A stretch of 64,000 nt of DNA, taken from assembly GCA_905221235.1 (NCBI GenBank), contig CAJNCJ010000001.1, forward strand, positions 62,001 through 126,000. The letters run 5' to 3'. The notes beneath the pieces were generated by a model. That model ran no database searches. It was not told the DNA's origin and was given only the letters and a program-made list of their open reading frames with translations. Of this stretch, positions 26,729-36,222 are shown one piece after another (position 1 is the first letter of the stretch; each line of letters begins with the position of its first letter). The translations under genes and the position numbers were made by a program. This DNA comes from a bacterium (GTDB lineage: Bacteria; Bacillota; Bacilli; Lactobacillales; Streptococcaceae).

Positions 26729-29700
26729 TCAAGTGCTGGCTTCAGAAATTCCCAAAATTTCTCTAATTTCTGCTAAGGTGAGACTGCCACGTGACTCTGT
26801 GCCGTCCAATACTTGTGACACCAGATGTTTCTTCTGTTCTTGGAGTTCCTGAATTTTTTCTTCAATGGTTCCCTTGGTCACCAAGCGATAGACCTCAACC
26901 GTTTCTTCCTGTCCCATCCGATGGGCACGGCCAATGGCTTGCGCTTCCACCGCTGGATTCCACCAAAGGTCAACCAAGATAACGGTATCAGCACCTGTCA
27001 GGTTCAGACCGACACCTCCAGCCTTGAGGGAAATCAGAAAGGCATCTCTTTCCCCTTGGTTAAAGGCCTTAGTCATGTCTTGTCTTTCCTTGGCTGGGGT
27101 TGAACCCGTAATTTTAAAGGATGTCAATCCCAAGTCTGGCAATTCTTGTTCAATTTTCTCCAACATTCCCTTAAACTGCGAGAAAATCAAGACACGATGT
27201 CCGCCGTCTGCCACCTGTACCAGCAGGTCTCGGAGACTATCCAGTTTGCCACTGGCACCCTGATAATCTTCCATAAAGAGGGCAGGAGTGTCACAGATTT
27301 GACGCAAGCGCATTAAACCAGACAAGATTTCCACACGACTTCGCTGAAATTCCTGATCCGACACTTGAGCCAATCTATCTCGCATCTGTTGCAACTGGGC
27401 TAGGTAAATAATCTTTTGCTGGTCTTCTAGTTCATTTTTATAAACCACTTCAATCAAGTCTGGCAATTCAGTCAGAACTTCTTCTTTCTTGCGCCGCATC
27501 ACGAAAGGCTTGATAAACTGAGCCACACGCTCGGCTGGCAATTTCATAAATTCTTTCTTGCTTGGCAAGAGTCCTGGCATGACGATTTGGAAAATAGACC
27601 ACAACTCACCCAGATGGTTTTCAATCGGTGTCCCTGAAAGGGCAAAGACTGACGGCACCACAAATTGTCTCAAGGTCTGGGCAATCTTGGTCTGGGCATT
27701 TTTCATGACCTGAGCCTCATCTAAGAAAAGGAAGTCAAAGGCCATCCCCTGATAAAGCTCACTGTCCTGACGGAAGGTAGCATAGCTGGTCACATAGATT
27801 TGATGGCTTTCGGCAAGAATTTCTTCACGACTAGCTTTTAAACCATGAACAACAGCCACATCCAACTGTGGGGCAAATTTCTGAAATTCATCTGCCCAGT
27901 TGTAAATCAAACCCGACGGAGCGAGAATCAAGACTCGACTTTCTTTTGTCACCTGACTAGTCAAAAAAGCAATGGTCTGAAGGGTTTTCCCCAATCCCAT
28001 ATCATCAGCCAAAATCCCACCAAAACCATAATGATGGAGCATTTGCAGCCAGCCGATTCCCTTTTCCTGATAATCTCGCAAATCAGCCTGAACCTGAGTT
28101 GCTTGTCTAGGGAAGTCCTCTGGATGCGTCAAGTCGTGGGCTAGATTCTGGAATTCTTGTGAAAAAGAAACACGATCTCGCCCTTCAAAAAGATGAGCTA
28201 AACTGTAGGCCAAGGATTTTCGAGCCTGCAAGGAGCCATCTTTTAGTTCAAATTGCCCCAGTTCCTGTAAATTTTGGCGAATCTTCTTGGTTTCTTCATC
28301 GAAAAAGTAGACTTGATTGGACGAATCAATGTAAAAATCCTGATTGTCAACCAAGGCCTGCATGGCTTGGTCAATTTCCTCTTGGGCAATATCTTGAAAA
28401 TCAAACTGGATTTCCAAAAGACCTCCCTTGGAAGCAATCTGCACTTGAGGGCTCGCTAGGTTATAGAGTTCTTCTAACCTGTCTGAAAGGTCAACATTCC
28501 CCAGTTTTTCAAAGACTGGGATGATATCATGGAAGAAATGATAGACAGACTCTGCTTTTAAGGCCTGACGCCAAGATTGAAAATCTGCTTCAAAACCCGC
28601 TGACAAACAGACTTGGAAAATTCTTTCTTCTAAGTCAGCATCACTCGAAAAGGGTAATTCTTCTAGCTCTTGTCGGCTAGATACCTGGCTATCTCCATAA
28701 TCAAACTGGATTTCCAGACGAAGCCGATTATCCTCTTCCCTGTCAAAGTAAAAAGAGGGAGAAAAAGTTTTGATTTGTAGACGTTCTGGGGCTAAAACAG
28801 TCCCCATCTGGTTAAAAAGAGTCAGACAGGAAGCTAACTTATCGCGGTCACTGCTATCAAATTGCAGGTATTTCTTTCCATGTTGATCCACAGGTAGCGC
28901 TTTAATTTCCTTGAGAAGACGCATCTGTTGGTCTGTTAGAAAATAAACCTGTCCTTTATGGAAAAGTACAGCTCCCTGATAAAAGACATTGACCCTTGGA
29001 CTCTCACTAATTTCCATTTCAAAATAATCCGAGTATTCTTTTACTATAAAGGCAAATAGATTAGCATCCGCATGCAAATCCTGAAAAAGTAGGGTTTGGT
29101 AGCTATCCACTTGATGGTCAAATTGAAAATGGGGCAAGGCCATCAGTAAATTCACACCCTGCTCAAAAAAAGTCAGAGGGAAAAAGAGGTGCCGACCCTG
29201 GTTTTGGAAAAAGAGGTCTGGAGCCTGTCCTTCCTCCATCAGTCCTCGCAAGAAAGTCAGAAGTTCTTGACTGGCCTCATCAAAGGCTTCCCAAGAAAGA
29301 GACTCCTCATAAATCTTGCCAATCATATAAGACTTTCTCTGCTCGACAATCCTTAAAAAGAGTGGAATATCCCGAATGACGTAGTATTTTTGGCTATTGA
29401 TTTGACCGATTCTCAGGGTCCACAAGATATGATTGGTTCCTGCTTCCACCTGCCCCACAGCCGATAATTCATAGGCACGTTCTGATTTTGGAGACAAGAT
29501 TCGGTCCAAAAATTTGCCACCCAAGGTCACCTTGGTTTCAACGGCCTCTTTTTCTTCATGACCTTCTTCCAGACTCTGCAAGATTTCCTGACCACGCTCA
29601 TCATTTTTCAGAAAATGCTCTAGCGCTGCCAAATGCACACAGTAGCCCCTCTTTTGGAAAAAATCACAGGCACAAAAAACCAAATCATCCTCTAAACTAT

Positions 29701-29827
29701 AGCGCAGTTCTTCTTCTGCAACGCGAGCGTAGAGCCGATTGTTCTTTTCCTTGATGATGTCAACCTTACCAGTTTCATAAAGGGCAACGCCTTCGATACG
29801 GACTTTCCCCGGAATCAATTTAGCCAT
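26729..29827 (-). CDS. snf: SNF2-family DEAD/DEAH helicase with N-terminal SWIM zinc finger
   Basis: A 1032-residue protein. An N-terminal SWIM motif (FCACDFFQKRGYCVH, about 50-65) is followed by a ~500-residue bacterial SNF2 accessory region, then the helicase core: motif I GILADDMGLGKTLQTIAFL, the DEAQ box LFLDEAQVMKN, SGTPIENHLGELWSIF, and in lobe 2 SLKAGGVGLNLTGADTVI and WWNPAVEAQAIGRAHRMGQ. It probably translocates on double-stranded DNA to remodel protein-DNA complexes. AAAGG precedes the ATG, and an extended -10 lies just upstream. Confidence 0.93.
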   Translation of the reverse strand: MAKLIPGKVRIEGVALYETGKVDIIKEKNNRLYARVAEEELRYSLEDDLVFCACDFFQKRGYCVHLAALEHFLKNDERGQEILQSLEEGHEEKEAVETKVTLGGKFLDRILSPKSERAYELSAVGQVEAGTNHILWTLRIGQINSQKYYVIRDIPLFLRIVEQRKSYMIGKIYEESLSWEAFDEASQELLTFLRGLMEEGQAPDLFFQNQGRHLFFPLTFFEQGVNLLMALPHFQFDHQVDSYQTLLFQDLHADANLFAFIVKEYSDYFEMEISESPRVNVFYQGAVLFHKGQVYFLTDQQMRLLKEIKALPVDQHGKKYLQFDSSDRDKLASCLTLFNQMGTVLAPERLQIKTFSPSFYFDREEDNRLRLEIQFDYGDSQVSSRQELEELPFSSDADLEERIFQVCLSAGFEADFQSWRQALKAESVYHFFHDIIPVFEKLGNVDLSDRLEELYNLASPQVQIASKGGLLEIQFDFQDIAQEEIDQAMQALVDNQDFYIDSSNQVYFFDEETKKIRQNLQELGQFELKDGSLQARKSLAYSLAHLFEGRDRVSFSQEFQNLAHDLTHPEDFPRQATQVQADLRDYQEKGIGWLQMLHHYGFGGILADDMGLGKTLQTIAFLTSQVTKESRVLILAPSGLIYNWADEFQKFAPQLDVAVVHGLKASREEILAESHQIYVTSYATFRQDSELYQGMAFDFLFLDEAQVMKNAQTKIAQTLRQFVVPSVFALSGTPIENHLGELWSIFQIVMPGLLPSKKEFMKLPAERVAQFIKPFVMRRKKEEVLTELPDLIEVVYKNELEDQQKIIYLAQLQQMRDRLAQVSDQEFQRSRVEILSGLMRLRQICDTPALFMEDYQGASGKLDSLRDLLVQVADGGHRVLIFSQFKGMLEKIEQELPDLGLTSFKITGSTPAKERQDMTKAFNQGERDAFLISLKAGGVGLNLTGADTVILVDLWWNPAVEAQAIGRAHRMGQEETVEVYRLVTKGTIEEKIQELQEQKKHLVSQVLDGTESRGSLTLAEIREILGISEAST

Positions 29828-29852
29828 ATTTTTACCTTTACCTTATCTTTTT

Positions 29853-29861
29853 ATTATACCA
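29853..29861 (-). promoter_or_regulatory. Extended -10 promoter of snf
   Basis: TGGTATAAT on minus, 25 nt before the snf ATG. The -35 is weak. Confidence 0.55.
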
Positions 29862-29877
29862 TATTTTCCCCTATGAA

Positions 29878-29914
29878 AATAGCCTTCTAGAGATACTTTT
29901 CTCCTAGAAGGCTG
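29878..29914 (-). terminator. Terminator of metC-patB
   Basis: AGCCTTCTAG and CTAGAAGGCT form a perfect 10-bp stem (13-nt loop) followed by ATTTTC on minus, just after the patB stop. Confidence 0.8.
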
Positions 29915-29919
29915 GATTT

Positions 29920-31086
29920 TTAACGTTTGGCAAAAGTCGTCACAATCCGCTGACAAACTTCTTGCAGCAGAGACTTAGGCATGGCTACATTGAGGCGGGC
30001 ATGGAGACTTCCTTCCTCTCCAAAATCCAAACCACGGTTGAGAATAACCTTGGCTTCATTTCTCAACAGCTCTTGCAATCTTTCATCAGTCAGGTCATAG
30101 GCTGAAAAATCAAGCCAAATCAAGTAGGTTCCTTGCGGTTTCATAACCTTAATTTTAGTTTCTTTTTCAAATAGATCGACCACATAGTTGATGTGTTCTT
30201 CAAAGACTTGCTTGAGCTCCTCTAGCCAATCCTTCCCATAGCGATAAGCAGCTTCTGTCGCCAAATAGCCCAAGCCTGAAATTTCATGCTGGTTATTGGC
30301 CAACTGGCGTTTCTGGTAAGCCAGTCTCAACTTAGGATTTTCAATGACTGCATAGGAATTTTTTGTTCCAGCAATATTAAAGGTTTTAGTGGCACTGGTC
30401 AAGACGATAGCAAATTCTTTAAAGTCAGGGTTGACGGTATTGAAAGACTGGTGTTTGTGACCAAAGAGGGCCAAATCTTGGTGAATCTCATCCGAAACCA
30501 AGAAAACACCATGTTTTTGGCAGAGTTGGCCAATCTTCTCCAACACTTCCTTTTCCCAAACACGTCCACCAGGATTGTGAGGGTTGCAGAGAATATAAAG
30601 TTTGACATCCTCTTCTACCAAATCCTTTTCAAGTCGGTCAAAGTCAATCTCAAACAGACCATCCTTTTCCACCAAAGAATTGGTAATCAATCTACGGTTG
30701 TTCAACTTGATACTGCGAGCAAAAGGTGGGTAGACAGGCGTGTTAATCAGAACCGCCTCGCCTTCTTTTGTAAAGGCTTGAATAGCTGTTGAGATAGCTG
30801 GTACCACACCCTCGATAAAGACAAGAGCCTCTTTGTCAAAGTGGTAACCGTGTTGTGTGGCTTCCCACTTTTGAACTTCCTTAATTAACTCTTCACTGGC
30901 ATAGGTATAGCCATAAACCAGTTGATCCGCATAAGTTTGCACGGCTTGGCGGATTTCAGGCAAGACTACAAAGTCCATATCCGCTATCCAAGCTGGTAGG
31001 ACTTCACTATCCGTTTCTGCTTCTTTCCATTTATAGGTATGGTGCCCTAAACGATTGGGCAGGCTTGTAAAATCATATTTTCCCAT
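29920..31086 (-). CDS. patB: PLP-dependent C-S lyase / aminotransferase (MalY-PatB family, cystathionine beta-lyase)
   Basis: A 388-residue fold-type I PLP enzyme. SATKTFNIAGTKNSY carries the PLP-binding Lys, NPHNPGGRVW the Asn, VSDEIHQDLAL the Asp, and RLNVAMP the carboxylate Arg. MalY/PatB enzymes cleave cystathionine and cysteine conjugates to pyruvate, ammonia and a thiol. The start is ATG 31086 (MGKYDF) with AAGGA upstream; the longer frame begins inside metC. It follows metC by 7 bp, so both are controlled from the metC promoter and its Met-box. Confidence 0.9.
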   Translation of the reverse strand: MGKYDFTSLPNRLGHHTYKWKEAETDSEVLPAWIADMDFVVLPEIRQAVQTYADQLVYGYTYASEELIKEVQKWEATQHGYHFDKEALVFIEGVVPAISTAIQAFTKEGEAVLINTPVYPPFARSIKLNNRRLITNSLVEKDGLFEIDFDRLEKDLVEEDVKLYILCNPHNPGGRVWEKEVLEKIGQLCQKHGVFLVSDEIHQDLALFGHKHQSFNTVNPDFKEFAIVLTSATKTFNIAGTKNSYAVIENPKLRLAYQKRQLANNQHEISGLGYLATEAAYRYGKDWLEELKQVFEEHINYVVDLFEKETKIKVMKPQGTYLIWLDFSAYDLTDERLQELLRNEAKVILNRGLDFGEEGSLHARLNVAMPKSLLQEVCQRIVTTFAKR

Positions 31087-31093
31087 CTTTGTC

Positions 31094-32188
31094 TTATCCT
31101 TCCAAGGCTTGGCGCAAATCTGCAATCAAATCTCTAGCATCCTCAATCCCAATCGACAAACGTAAGAGGTCATCTGTCAAACCGTAAGAATGACGCACTT
31201 CTGCTGGAATATCAGCGTGAGTTTGTGTCGTTGGATAAGTAATAAGACTTTCCACTCCACCCAAACTTTCCGCAAAAGAGAAAACCTTGAGGCTGTTTAA
31301 AATATGAGGAATGCGTGTTTCATCCGCTACTTTAAAGGAAATCATGCCCCCACGACCAGTGTAGAGAACTTCCTTAACTGCTGGAGAATCCTTCAAAAAG
31401 GCAACCACTTCTTGGGCATTAGCTGTTGAGCGCTCCATACGAAGAGACAAGGTCTTGAGACCACGAATCAATTGATAACTGTCAAATGGAGACAAGACAG
31501 CCCCTGTCGTATTGAGATTGTAAAAGAGTTTCTCGTATAGTTCTAAACTATTGGTCACAACCACTCCAGCCAAGACATCATTGTGTCCTGCTAGATACTT
31601 GGTTGCTGAATGGAGAACGATATCTGCTCCATCTTCAATCGGACGTTGGTAGATAGGGCTGTAGAAGGTATTGTCTACCACCACTTTGCCACCCTTAGCA
31701 TGAGCCAATTTTGCTAGTTTTTCGATATCAAATTCCAACATCAAGGGATTGGTTGGGGTTTCGATATAGAGAACATCCACGTCCTTTTCTAACTCGGCAA
31801 TCAACTCTTCTTCTGTATTGGCATAGGTAAAATGGAAACGGCCTTCCTGCTCCACTTGATTGAACCAGCGGAAAGAACCACCGTAAAGGTCACGGACAGC
31901 CAAGACCTTACTTCCTACTGGAAAGACGCTAAAGGCCAGTACAATAGCTGACATACCTGAGCTAGTCGCTAGAGCATAGTCTGCTGACTCAATAGCCGCC
32001 AAGACTTCTTCTGCCTTACTGCGAGTTGGGTTTTTGGTGCGCGTATAGTCAAAACCAGTAGACTTGCCAAACTCTGGATGCTGATAGGTCGTTGAAAAAT
32101 GAAGCGGTGTCACCAAAGCTCCTGTCGCTTCATCTGACTTGATACCCGCCTGGGCCAAAATTGTGTTGATGTGTAATTCCTTGCTCAT
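31094..32188 (-). CDS. metC: Cystathionine gamma-synthase / beta-lyase (Cys/Met metabolism PLP enzyme)
   Basis: A 364-residue enzyme of the Cys/Met metabolism PLP family. FGKSTGFDYTRTKNPTRS at the start, ATSSGMSAIVLAF, VVDNTFYSPIYQRP and LHSATKYLAGHNDVLAG with the PLP Lys are standard; SLGGVESLITYP is the substrate-side motif. Whether it makes or cleaves cystathionine is not decided by reading; synthesis plus patB cleavage would give homocysteine for methionine. GGAGG precedes the ATG. A perfect Met-box lies upstream. Confidence 0.92.
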   Translation of the reverse strand: MSKELHINTILAQAGIKSDEATGALVTPLHFSTTYQHPEFGKSTGFDYTRTKNPTRSKAEEVLAAIESADYALATSSGMSAIVLAFSVFPVGSKVLAVRDLYGGSFRWFNQVEQEGRFHFTYANTEEELIAELEKDVDVLYIETPTNPLMLEFDIEKLAKLAHAKGGKVVVDNTFYSPIYQRPIEDGADIVLHSATKYLAGHNDVLAGVVVTNSLELYEKLFYNLNTTGAVLSPFDSYQLIRGLKTLSLRMERSTANAQEVVAFLKDSPAVKEVLYTGRGGMISFKVADETRIPHILNSLKVFSFAESLGGVESLITYPTTQTHADIPAEVRHSYGLTDDLLRLSIGIEDARDLIADLRQALEG

Positions 32189-32214
32189 ACAATACCTCCA
32201 AATCTATAGTAACT

Positions 32215-32223
32215 ATTGTACCA
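32215..32223 (-). promoter_or_regulatory. Extended -10 promoter of metC-patB
   Basis: TGGTACAAT on minus, 26 nt upstream of metC. The -35 is poor, as expected for a promoter that needs an activator bound upstream. Confidence 0.6.
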
Positions 32224-32264
32224 CTTATTTTCATCAACTCATTTTCTTCTTTTCAAGAGCTAGT

Positions 32265-32281
32265 TATAGTTTAAAACTATA
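32265..32281. promoter_or_regulatory. Met-box (MetR/MtaR operator) of metC-patB
   Basis: TATAGTTT-A-AAACTATA, a perfect 17-bp palindrome identical to the streptococcal Met-box consensus TATAGTTTNAAACTATA. Its centre lies about 55 bp upstream of the -10, a normal position for a LysR-type activator. It directly abuts the aliB terminator. Confidence 0.85.
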
Positions 32282-32283
32282 TA

Positions 32284-32317
32284 AAAAACGACAGCTTCTT
32301 TCGAAACCATCGTTTTT
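32284..32317 (-). terminator. Terminator of the AliB-like gene
   Basis: AAAAACGA and TCGTTTTT pair on minus with a partly paired loop, followed by TTA; it starts 13 nt past the stop codon. Confidence 0.7.
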
Positions 32318-32329
32318 CTTGAAAAATCC

Positions 32330-34288
32330 TTATTTGACATGTTTTGCCAATTCTTCTTGGGCTTTTTTATTGGATTCTTCTTTTTCTTTCAACCATTTTT
32401 CCTTGGCTTTTTCATATTCGTCTTTTGTAACTGTCTTATCTTGTAATTTGAGGTATTTATATGATTCAACCCCTTTATTACCAGCCAATGAATATGGTGT
32501 TGAGAAAGGAACAATTTTTCTCAATGTTGGTGTTCCACCAAGTGAAACATTTGGAATTGCTAGAGAGCTATCCACCAACCAAGCTTGGGCATCCGCATAT
32601 TTGTCATAACGTTTAGCTGGATCTTGCTCCTTATTAGCTTCTTCCAACATTTGAGTGTAGACATCCAATCCAACAGCCTTGGCCTTGTCATTGGCTTCAC
32701 CTGGCTCTATACCTAGATTTTGCATCAAACCACCAGAATTAACGTTAAAGACATCAAGATAGGTTGAAGGATCTTGATAGTCTGGACTCCAACCACCGTT
32801 GTATAGATCGTAATCCTTCTGGGCTGCAGTCTGAGCCAAATAGCTTGTGCTATTATAATCTTCAGTAGAGAGTTGGTGAACATCAATCACAACATTATCT
32901 GAACCCAAGACAGATTCAATTGATTGTTTCATGGAATTGATTCCTTGAATCTCTGCCTTATTCGTCAAATCTACTGTTTTATCTAAATGGATAGGGAATT
33001 GAACTCCTTTAGCTTGGAGTTCTTTCTTAGCTTCTGCAAATTTAGCCTTGGCTTTTTCAGGATTATAGTATGGATCCTGGGCATCCGCAAAGTTGATTCC
33101 TTGCCATTCCTTACCATAATTGACCATCTTAGAGGCTACTACTTCACCAAAGTCTTTTCCATTGATACTTACGAAGTTTGGAGGAACAACCAAGTTACGC
33201 AAAATCTTAGTTGCACCATCTTCTCCCTGAGATTGAGCCCCGTAGGCTGTACGGTCATAGGCAAAATTAATGGCTTGACGGAAGTTTTTGTTAAGAACCG
33301 CTTCTTGAGTCGATTTCTTCTCAGCATCACTTGTCTTGGAAGTGAATTTATAAGATTTTCTATCTAAGTTGAAATTTAAGAAGTAAGAAGTAGCATCTTG
33401 CATGCTATAAATGATATTGTCCTTATTCTTTTCTTTAATCCCTTCAAAGCTCGAACTATTTGGATAAAGACGAGCGTAGCTATAAGCACCTTCTACAAAG
33501 TTACGAGCCAGTGCATCTTGGTCACTACCATCATAATAAGCCAATTTCACATCATCTACAAAGACATTTTTAGCATCCCAGTAGTTAGAATTTTTCTTGA
33601 ATTCGATGACCGATTTTGAAACAAAGGATTTCATCAAGAAAGGTCCATTGTACAAAATACTTGAAGGATCAACTGTTCCAAAATCATCCCCTTTTGATTT
33701 CAAGAAATCCGCATTGACTGGGAAGAGAATAGTTGAGGTTGTTTTTGAGTTCCAGTAAGGTTCTGGTCGTGCCAAGGTATATTGAACGGTTTGGTCATCA
33801 AGAGCCTTGATTCCGACAGTTGAAAAGTCGCTTGTTTTACCAGTGATATAGTCATCTAAACCTGCAACGGATTCTTGCACTAAGTACAATGCTTCTGATT
33901 TTTTATCAGCCGCATATTTCAAACCAGTGACAAAATCTTGGGCAGTTACAGGAGCATATTCATCTCCATCTGCAGTATACCATTTAGCATCTTTACGCAA
34001 TTTATAGGTATAGGTCAAACCGTCTTGAGAAACAGTCCAATCCTCAGCCAAGGATGGGACATAGTTCCCATATTGGTCATTTTCCATGAGACCATCTACC
34101 AGGTTGGTCACAATATCAGTAGTTGTTGAACGGTTTTCTGCTAGATAGTTCAAACTAGATGGATCACTTGAGTAAACATAATTGTATGTTTTTGATGCTG
34201 TGCTAGAATTTCCACAGGCACTTAACAAAATACCTGCACTTAACACGACACCTGCAAGCGTTGCATACTTGGCCTTAGACTTTTTCAT
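32330..34288 (-). CDS. aliB: Oligopeptide-binding lipoprotein (AliB/AmiA family, SBP_bac_5)
   Basis: A 652-residue extracellular solute-binding lipoprotein. The signal peptide ends with lipobox LSAC (Cys 25). The mature protein has the peptide-binding family segments YVYSSDPSSLNYLAENRSTT, GLMENDQYGNYVPSLAEDW and GPFLMKSF, and RQAINFAYDRTAY. It delivers oligopeptides to the Ami transporter, which is not in this window. CAGGAGG precedes the ATG, and a near-consensus promoter lies upstream. Choice of AliB over AliA or AmiA is by gene context and is less sure. Confidence 0.9.
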   Translation of the reverse strand: MKKSKAKYATLAGVVLSAGILLSACGNSSTASKTYNYVYSSDPSSLNYLAENRSTTTDIVTNLVDGLMENDQYGNYVPSLAEDWTVSQDGLTYTYKLRKDAKWYTADGDEYAPVTAQDFVTGLKYAADKKSEALYLVQESVAGLDDYITGKTSDFSTVGIKALDDQTVQYTLARPEPYWNSKTTSTILFPVNADFLKSKGDDFGTVDPSSILYNGPFLMKSFVSKSVIEFKKNSNYWDAKNVFVDDVKLAYYDGSDQDALARNFVEGAYSYARLYPNSSSFEGIKEKNKDNIIYSMQDATSYFLNFNLDRKSYKFTSKTSDAEKKSTQEAVLNKNFRQAINFAYDRTAYGAQSQGEDGATKILRNLVVPPNFVSINGKDFGEVVASKMVNYGKEWQGINFADAQDPYYNPEKAKAKFAEAKKELQAKGVQFPIHLDKTVDLTNKAEIQGINSMKQSIESVLGSDNVVIDVHQLSTEDYNSTSYLAQTAAQKDYDLYNGGWSPDYQDPSTYLDVFNVNSGGLMQNLGIEPGEANDKAKAVGLDVYTQMLEEANKEQDPAKRYDKYADAQAWLVDSSLAIPNVSLGGTPTLRKIVPFSTPYSLAGNKGVESYKYLKLQDKTVTKDEYEKAKEKWLKEKEESNKKAQEELAKHVK

Positions 34289-34320
34289 CTCCAGAACCTC
34301 CTGATTTAAATATTTGTTTT

Positions 34321-34349
34321 ATTATACAAACTAACTACTTTTTAGTCAA
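34321..34349 (-). promoter_or_regulatory. Promoter of the AliB-like gene
   Basis: TTGACT (34349-34344), 17-bp spacer, TATAAT (34326-34321). Confidence 0.8.
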
Positions 34350-34423
34350 GTGTTTTTTGACATAAAATTCAATTACTTTCGTTATTTATTCTCTGTTTTA
34401 CATTTCATATCCAATTCTAACAA

Positions 34424-34476
34424 TAAAAAATGAATAAGAGAGTGTTTTGGTTTTAAAAAAACTCAACTTATTCATT
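34424..34476 (-). terminator. Terminator of the MurJ-like gene
   Basis: AATGAATAAG and CTTATTCATT (10-bp stem) with a long AT-rich loop, then TTTTTTATT on minus. Confidence 0.7.
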
Positions 34477-34494
34477 TTATTTATAAATTATTTT

Positions 34495-36117
34495 TTAAGA
34501 AATTTTTAATTTTGCTCGCAGGCGATCTGCTTGGGCTTTTCCAATCACCTTATCCAACAAACGGGTACGGAGACTCATGACTCCGTATACTCCTCCACCC
34601 ATGGCACCGACAAAGGCTACATATAGGAAACTCCACAAACGTCCACTTGGTTGGAAGACAAATCCAAGTATCCACTGGATGGCACCGACACCGATGAACA
34701 TAACAAGGGTCAACAAACTGATTAAAATGGTTCGTTTCAAAATCACCTTGCGCTTAACACCGGTTACTTGACAAATGTCCCGATACATCAAGACATTAGG
34801 AATAATGAGGCCGATTGTAGTGGAAATCAAAGGACCATAACTGTGGAAGAGGGCGATGGTAGGTATTTGTAAGACTAGCTTGGCAATAGAACCATAGATG
34901 AAATAGAGAACGGCCTTTCGGTTGCGGAACATGGCCTGAAGCATTGGAGACAAGACCATGTACAAGCCTAAAATAGTAGACTGCAAAACTGCAAAGACAA
35001 ACAAGCCCATGGCCAAACTATCTGGCTTCCCATAAAAGACTGTGTAGAGGGGTTCTCCTACCATGACCACTCCAACCGTTGCTGGTATCAGGAATACGAA
35101 AAGCATGGTAATGCTGTCCTGAACAAGACGAGAAGCTGCCTTCAAGTCCCCCTTGACATAGTTTTCAGTCAAAAGTGGCAAACCGACACCCCCAATTGAA
35201 ACCCCTACAGAAATCAAAATCATAGTGATTTTATTAGGATTGGCTGAGAAATAAGAAAACATGACAACCAAGTCCTCGTTGCTGTAGTTGGTAAACCAGC
35301 TCATACTATTGATAAAGGTCATCTGATCCAGAATCTGGAAGAGCTGGATGGCAGACCCTGTCAAAATAAAAGGAATAGCTTCCTTAATCGTATCAACCAA
35401 AAGACGCTTGCTGTTAATCTTATCCCCTGTTTCAAAGACTCTTTTGAGTAAACCTTCTTGAGCAAGGAAATAGACCAAAACTGCAAAACTGGCTACCATA
35501 CCGACAAAGGCCGCAAAGGTCGATTGGGTAACGGCTGCTAAGTAATCTCCTGAACCGAGCTTCATAATGATAAAGGTTGCTAAGAGCATCCAGATAACAC
35601 GAATGACTTGCTCAGCGATTTGGCTCATAGCATAAGGCTTGAGGTTATTCATCCCTTGGAAAAATCCTCGGATAACACTCATAGATGGGAAAATCAAGAC
35701 TCCCCAAGCCAAGCTTTGCATGATTGGGATCAAGTCTTTGCCCACGCCAGACAAGTCTGCTAGCCAAGGAGCAAAGACATACAAGACTAAAGCAAAAACG
35801 AGGCCAAGTCCTGTCATAAATCCTAGAAAGCTTCTAATCAGGGCAAAGCTATGCTCTTCTTCTCGCATGGTATTATACTTGGCAACTTGCTTGGCCACCG
35901 CAACTGGAATCCCTGCTGTTGAAACCAGCAAGAACCAAGCATAGATATTGTAACCCATGGTAAAGAGACCATTGGCCGTAGCTGCATAAGATCCCATCCA
36001 GATATACCAAGGGATAATATAGATGGCCCCAAGCAGGCGACTGATAAAGTTACTAGCCGTTAACCAAGCAGTCCCCCGTAACATCTGGGCCTGCTGGTGA
36101 TTGTTTTCGTGCGACAT
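34495..36117 (-). CDS. MurJ/YtgP-like lipid II flippase (MOP superfamily)
   Basis: A 540-residue membrane protein with about 14 helices. LRGTAWLTASNFISRLLGAIY at the N-terminus is the standard opening of the MurJ/YtgP branch of the polysaccharide-exporter superfamily. It probably flips lipid-linked peptidoglycan precursor to the outside, as YtgP homologues do in other Gram-positive cocci. The start is ATG 36117 with GAGG upstream; the longer frame begins with TTG. It diverges from murE and the two promoters overlap, linking flipping to precursor synthesis. Confidence 0.85.
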   Translation of the reverse strand: MSHENNHQQAQMLRGTAWLTASNFISRLLGAIYIIPWYIWMGSYAATANGLFTMGYNIYAWFLLVSTAGIPVAVAKQVAKYNTMREEEHSFALIRSFLGFMTGLGLVFALVLYVFAPWLADLSGVGKDLIPIMQSLAWGVLIFPSMSVIRGFFQGMNNLKPYAMSQIAEQVIRVIWMLLATFIIMKLGSGDYLAAVTQSTFAAFVGMVASFAVLVYFLAQEGLLKRVFETGDKINSKRLLVDTIKEAIPFILTGSAIQLFQILDQMTFINSMSWFTNYSNEDLVVMFSYFSANPNKITMILISVGVSIGGVGLPLLTENYVKGDLKAASRLVQDSITMLFVFLIPATVGVVMVGEPLYTVFYGKPDSLAMGLFVFAVLQSTILGLYMVLSPMLQAMFRNRKAVLYFIYGSIAKLVLQIPTIALFHSYGPLISTTIGLIIPNVLMYRDICQVTGVKRKVILKRTILISLLTLVMFIGVGAIQWILGFVFQPSGRLWSFLYVAFVGAMGGGVYGVMSLRTRLLDKVIGKAQADRLRAKLKIS

Positions 36118-36164
36118 AGATTCCTCATTCAATTTTGATAACTAGGAAAAACTCCTTATCTTCC

Positions 36165-36193
36165 ATTATAAACTTTTCCTTGTTACTTGTAAA
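36165..36193 (-). promoter_or_regulatory. Promoter of the MurJ-like gene
   Basis: -35 TTTACA (36193-36188), 17-bp spacer, -10 TATAAT (36170-36165). Its -35 shares five bases with the -35 of murE on the other strand. Confidence 0.75.
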
Positions 36194-36215
36194 TTTGCGA
36201 CTTTCGGTTTACAAT
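36187..36215 (+). promoter_or_regulatory. Promoter of murE, possibly leaderless
   Basis: -35 TTGTAA (36187-36192), 17-bp spacer, -10 TACAAT (36210-36215). Only seven bases (AGAAAGT) separate the -10 from the ATG at 36223, so the transcript starts at or within 1-2 nt of the start codon. Confidence 0.7.
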
Positions 36216-36222
36216 AGAAAGT

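Noticed and set aside
32139..32609. Plus-strand frame of 156 residues across the metC-aliB junction
   Set aside because: It crosses the Met-box, terminator and the 3' end of aliB, has no ribosome-binding site, and reads as low-complexity Ser/Phe/Leu.
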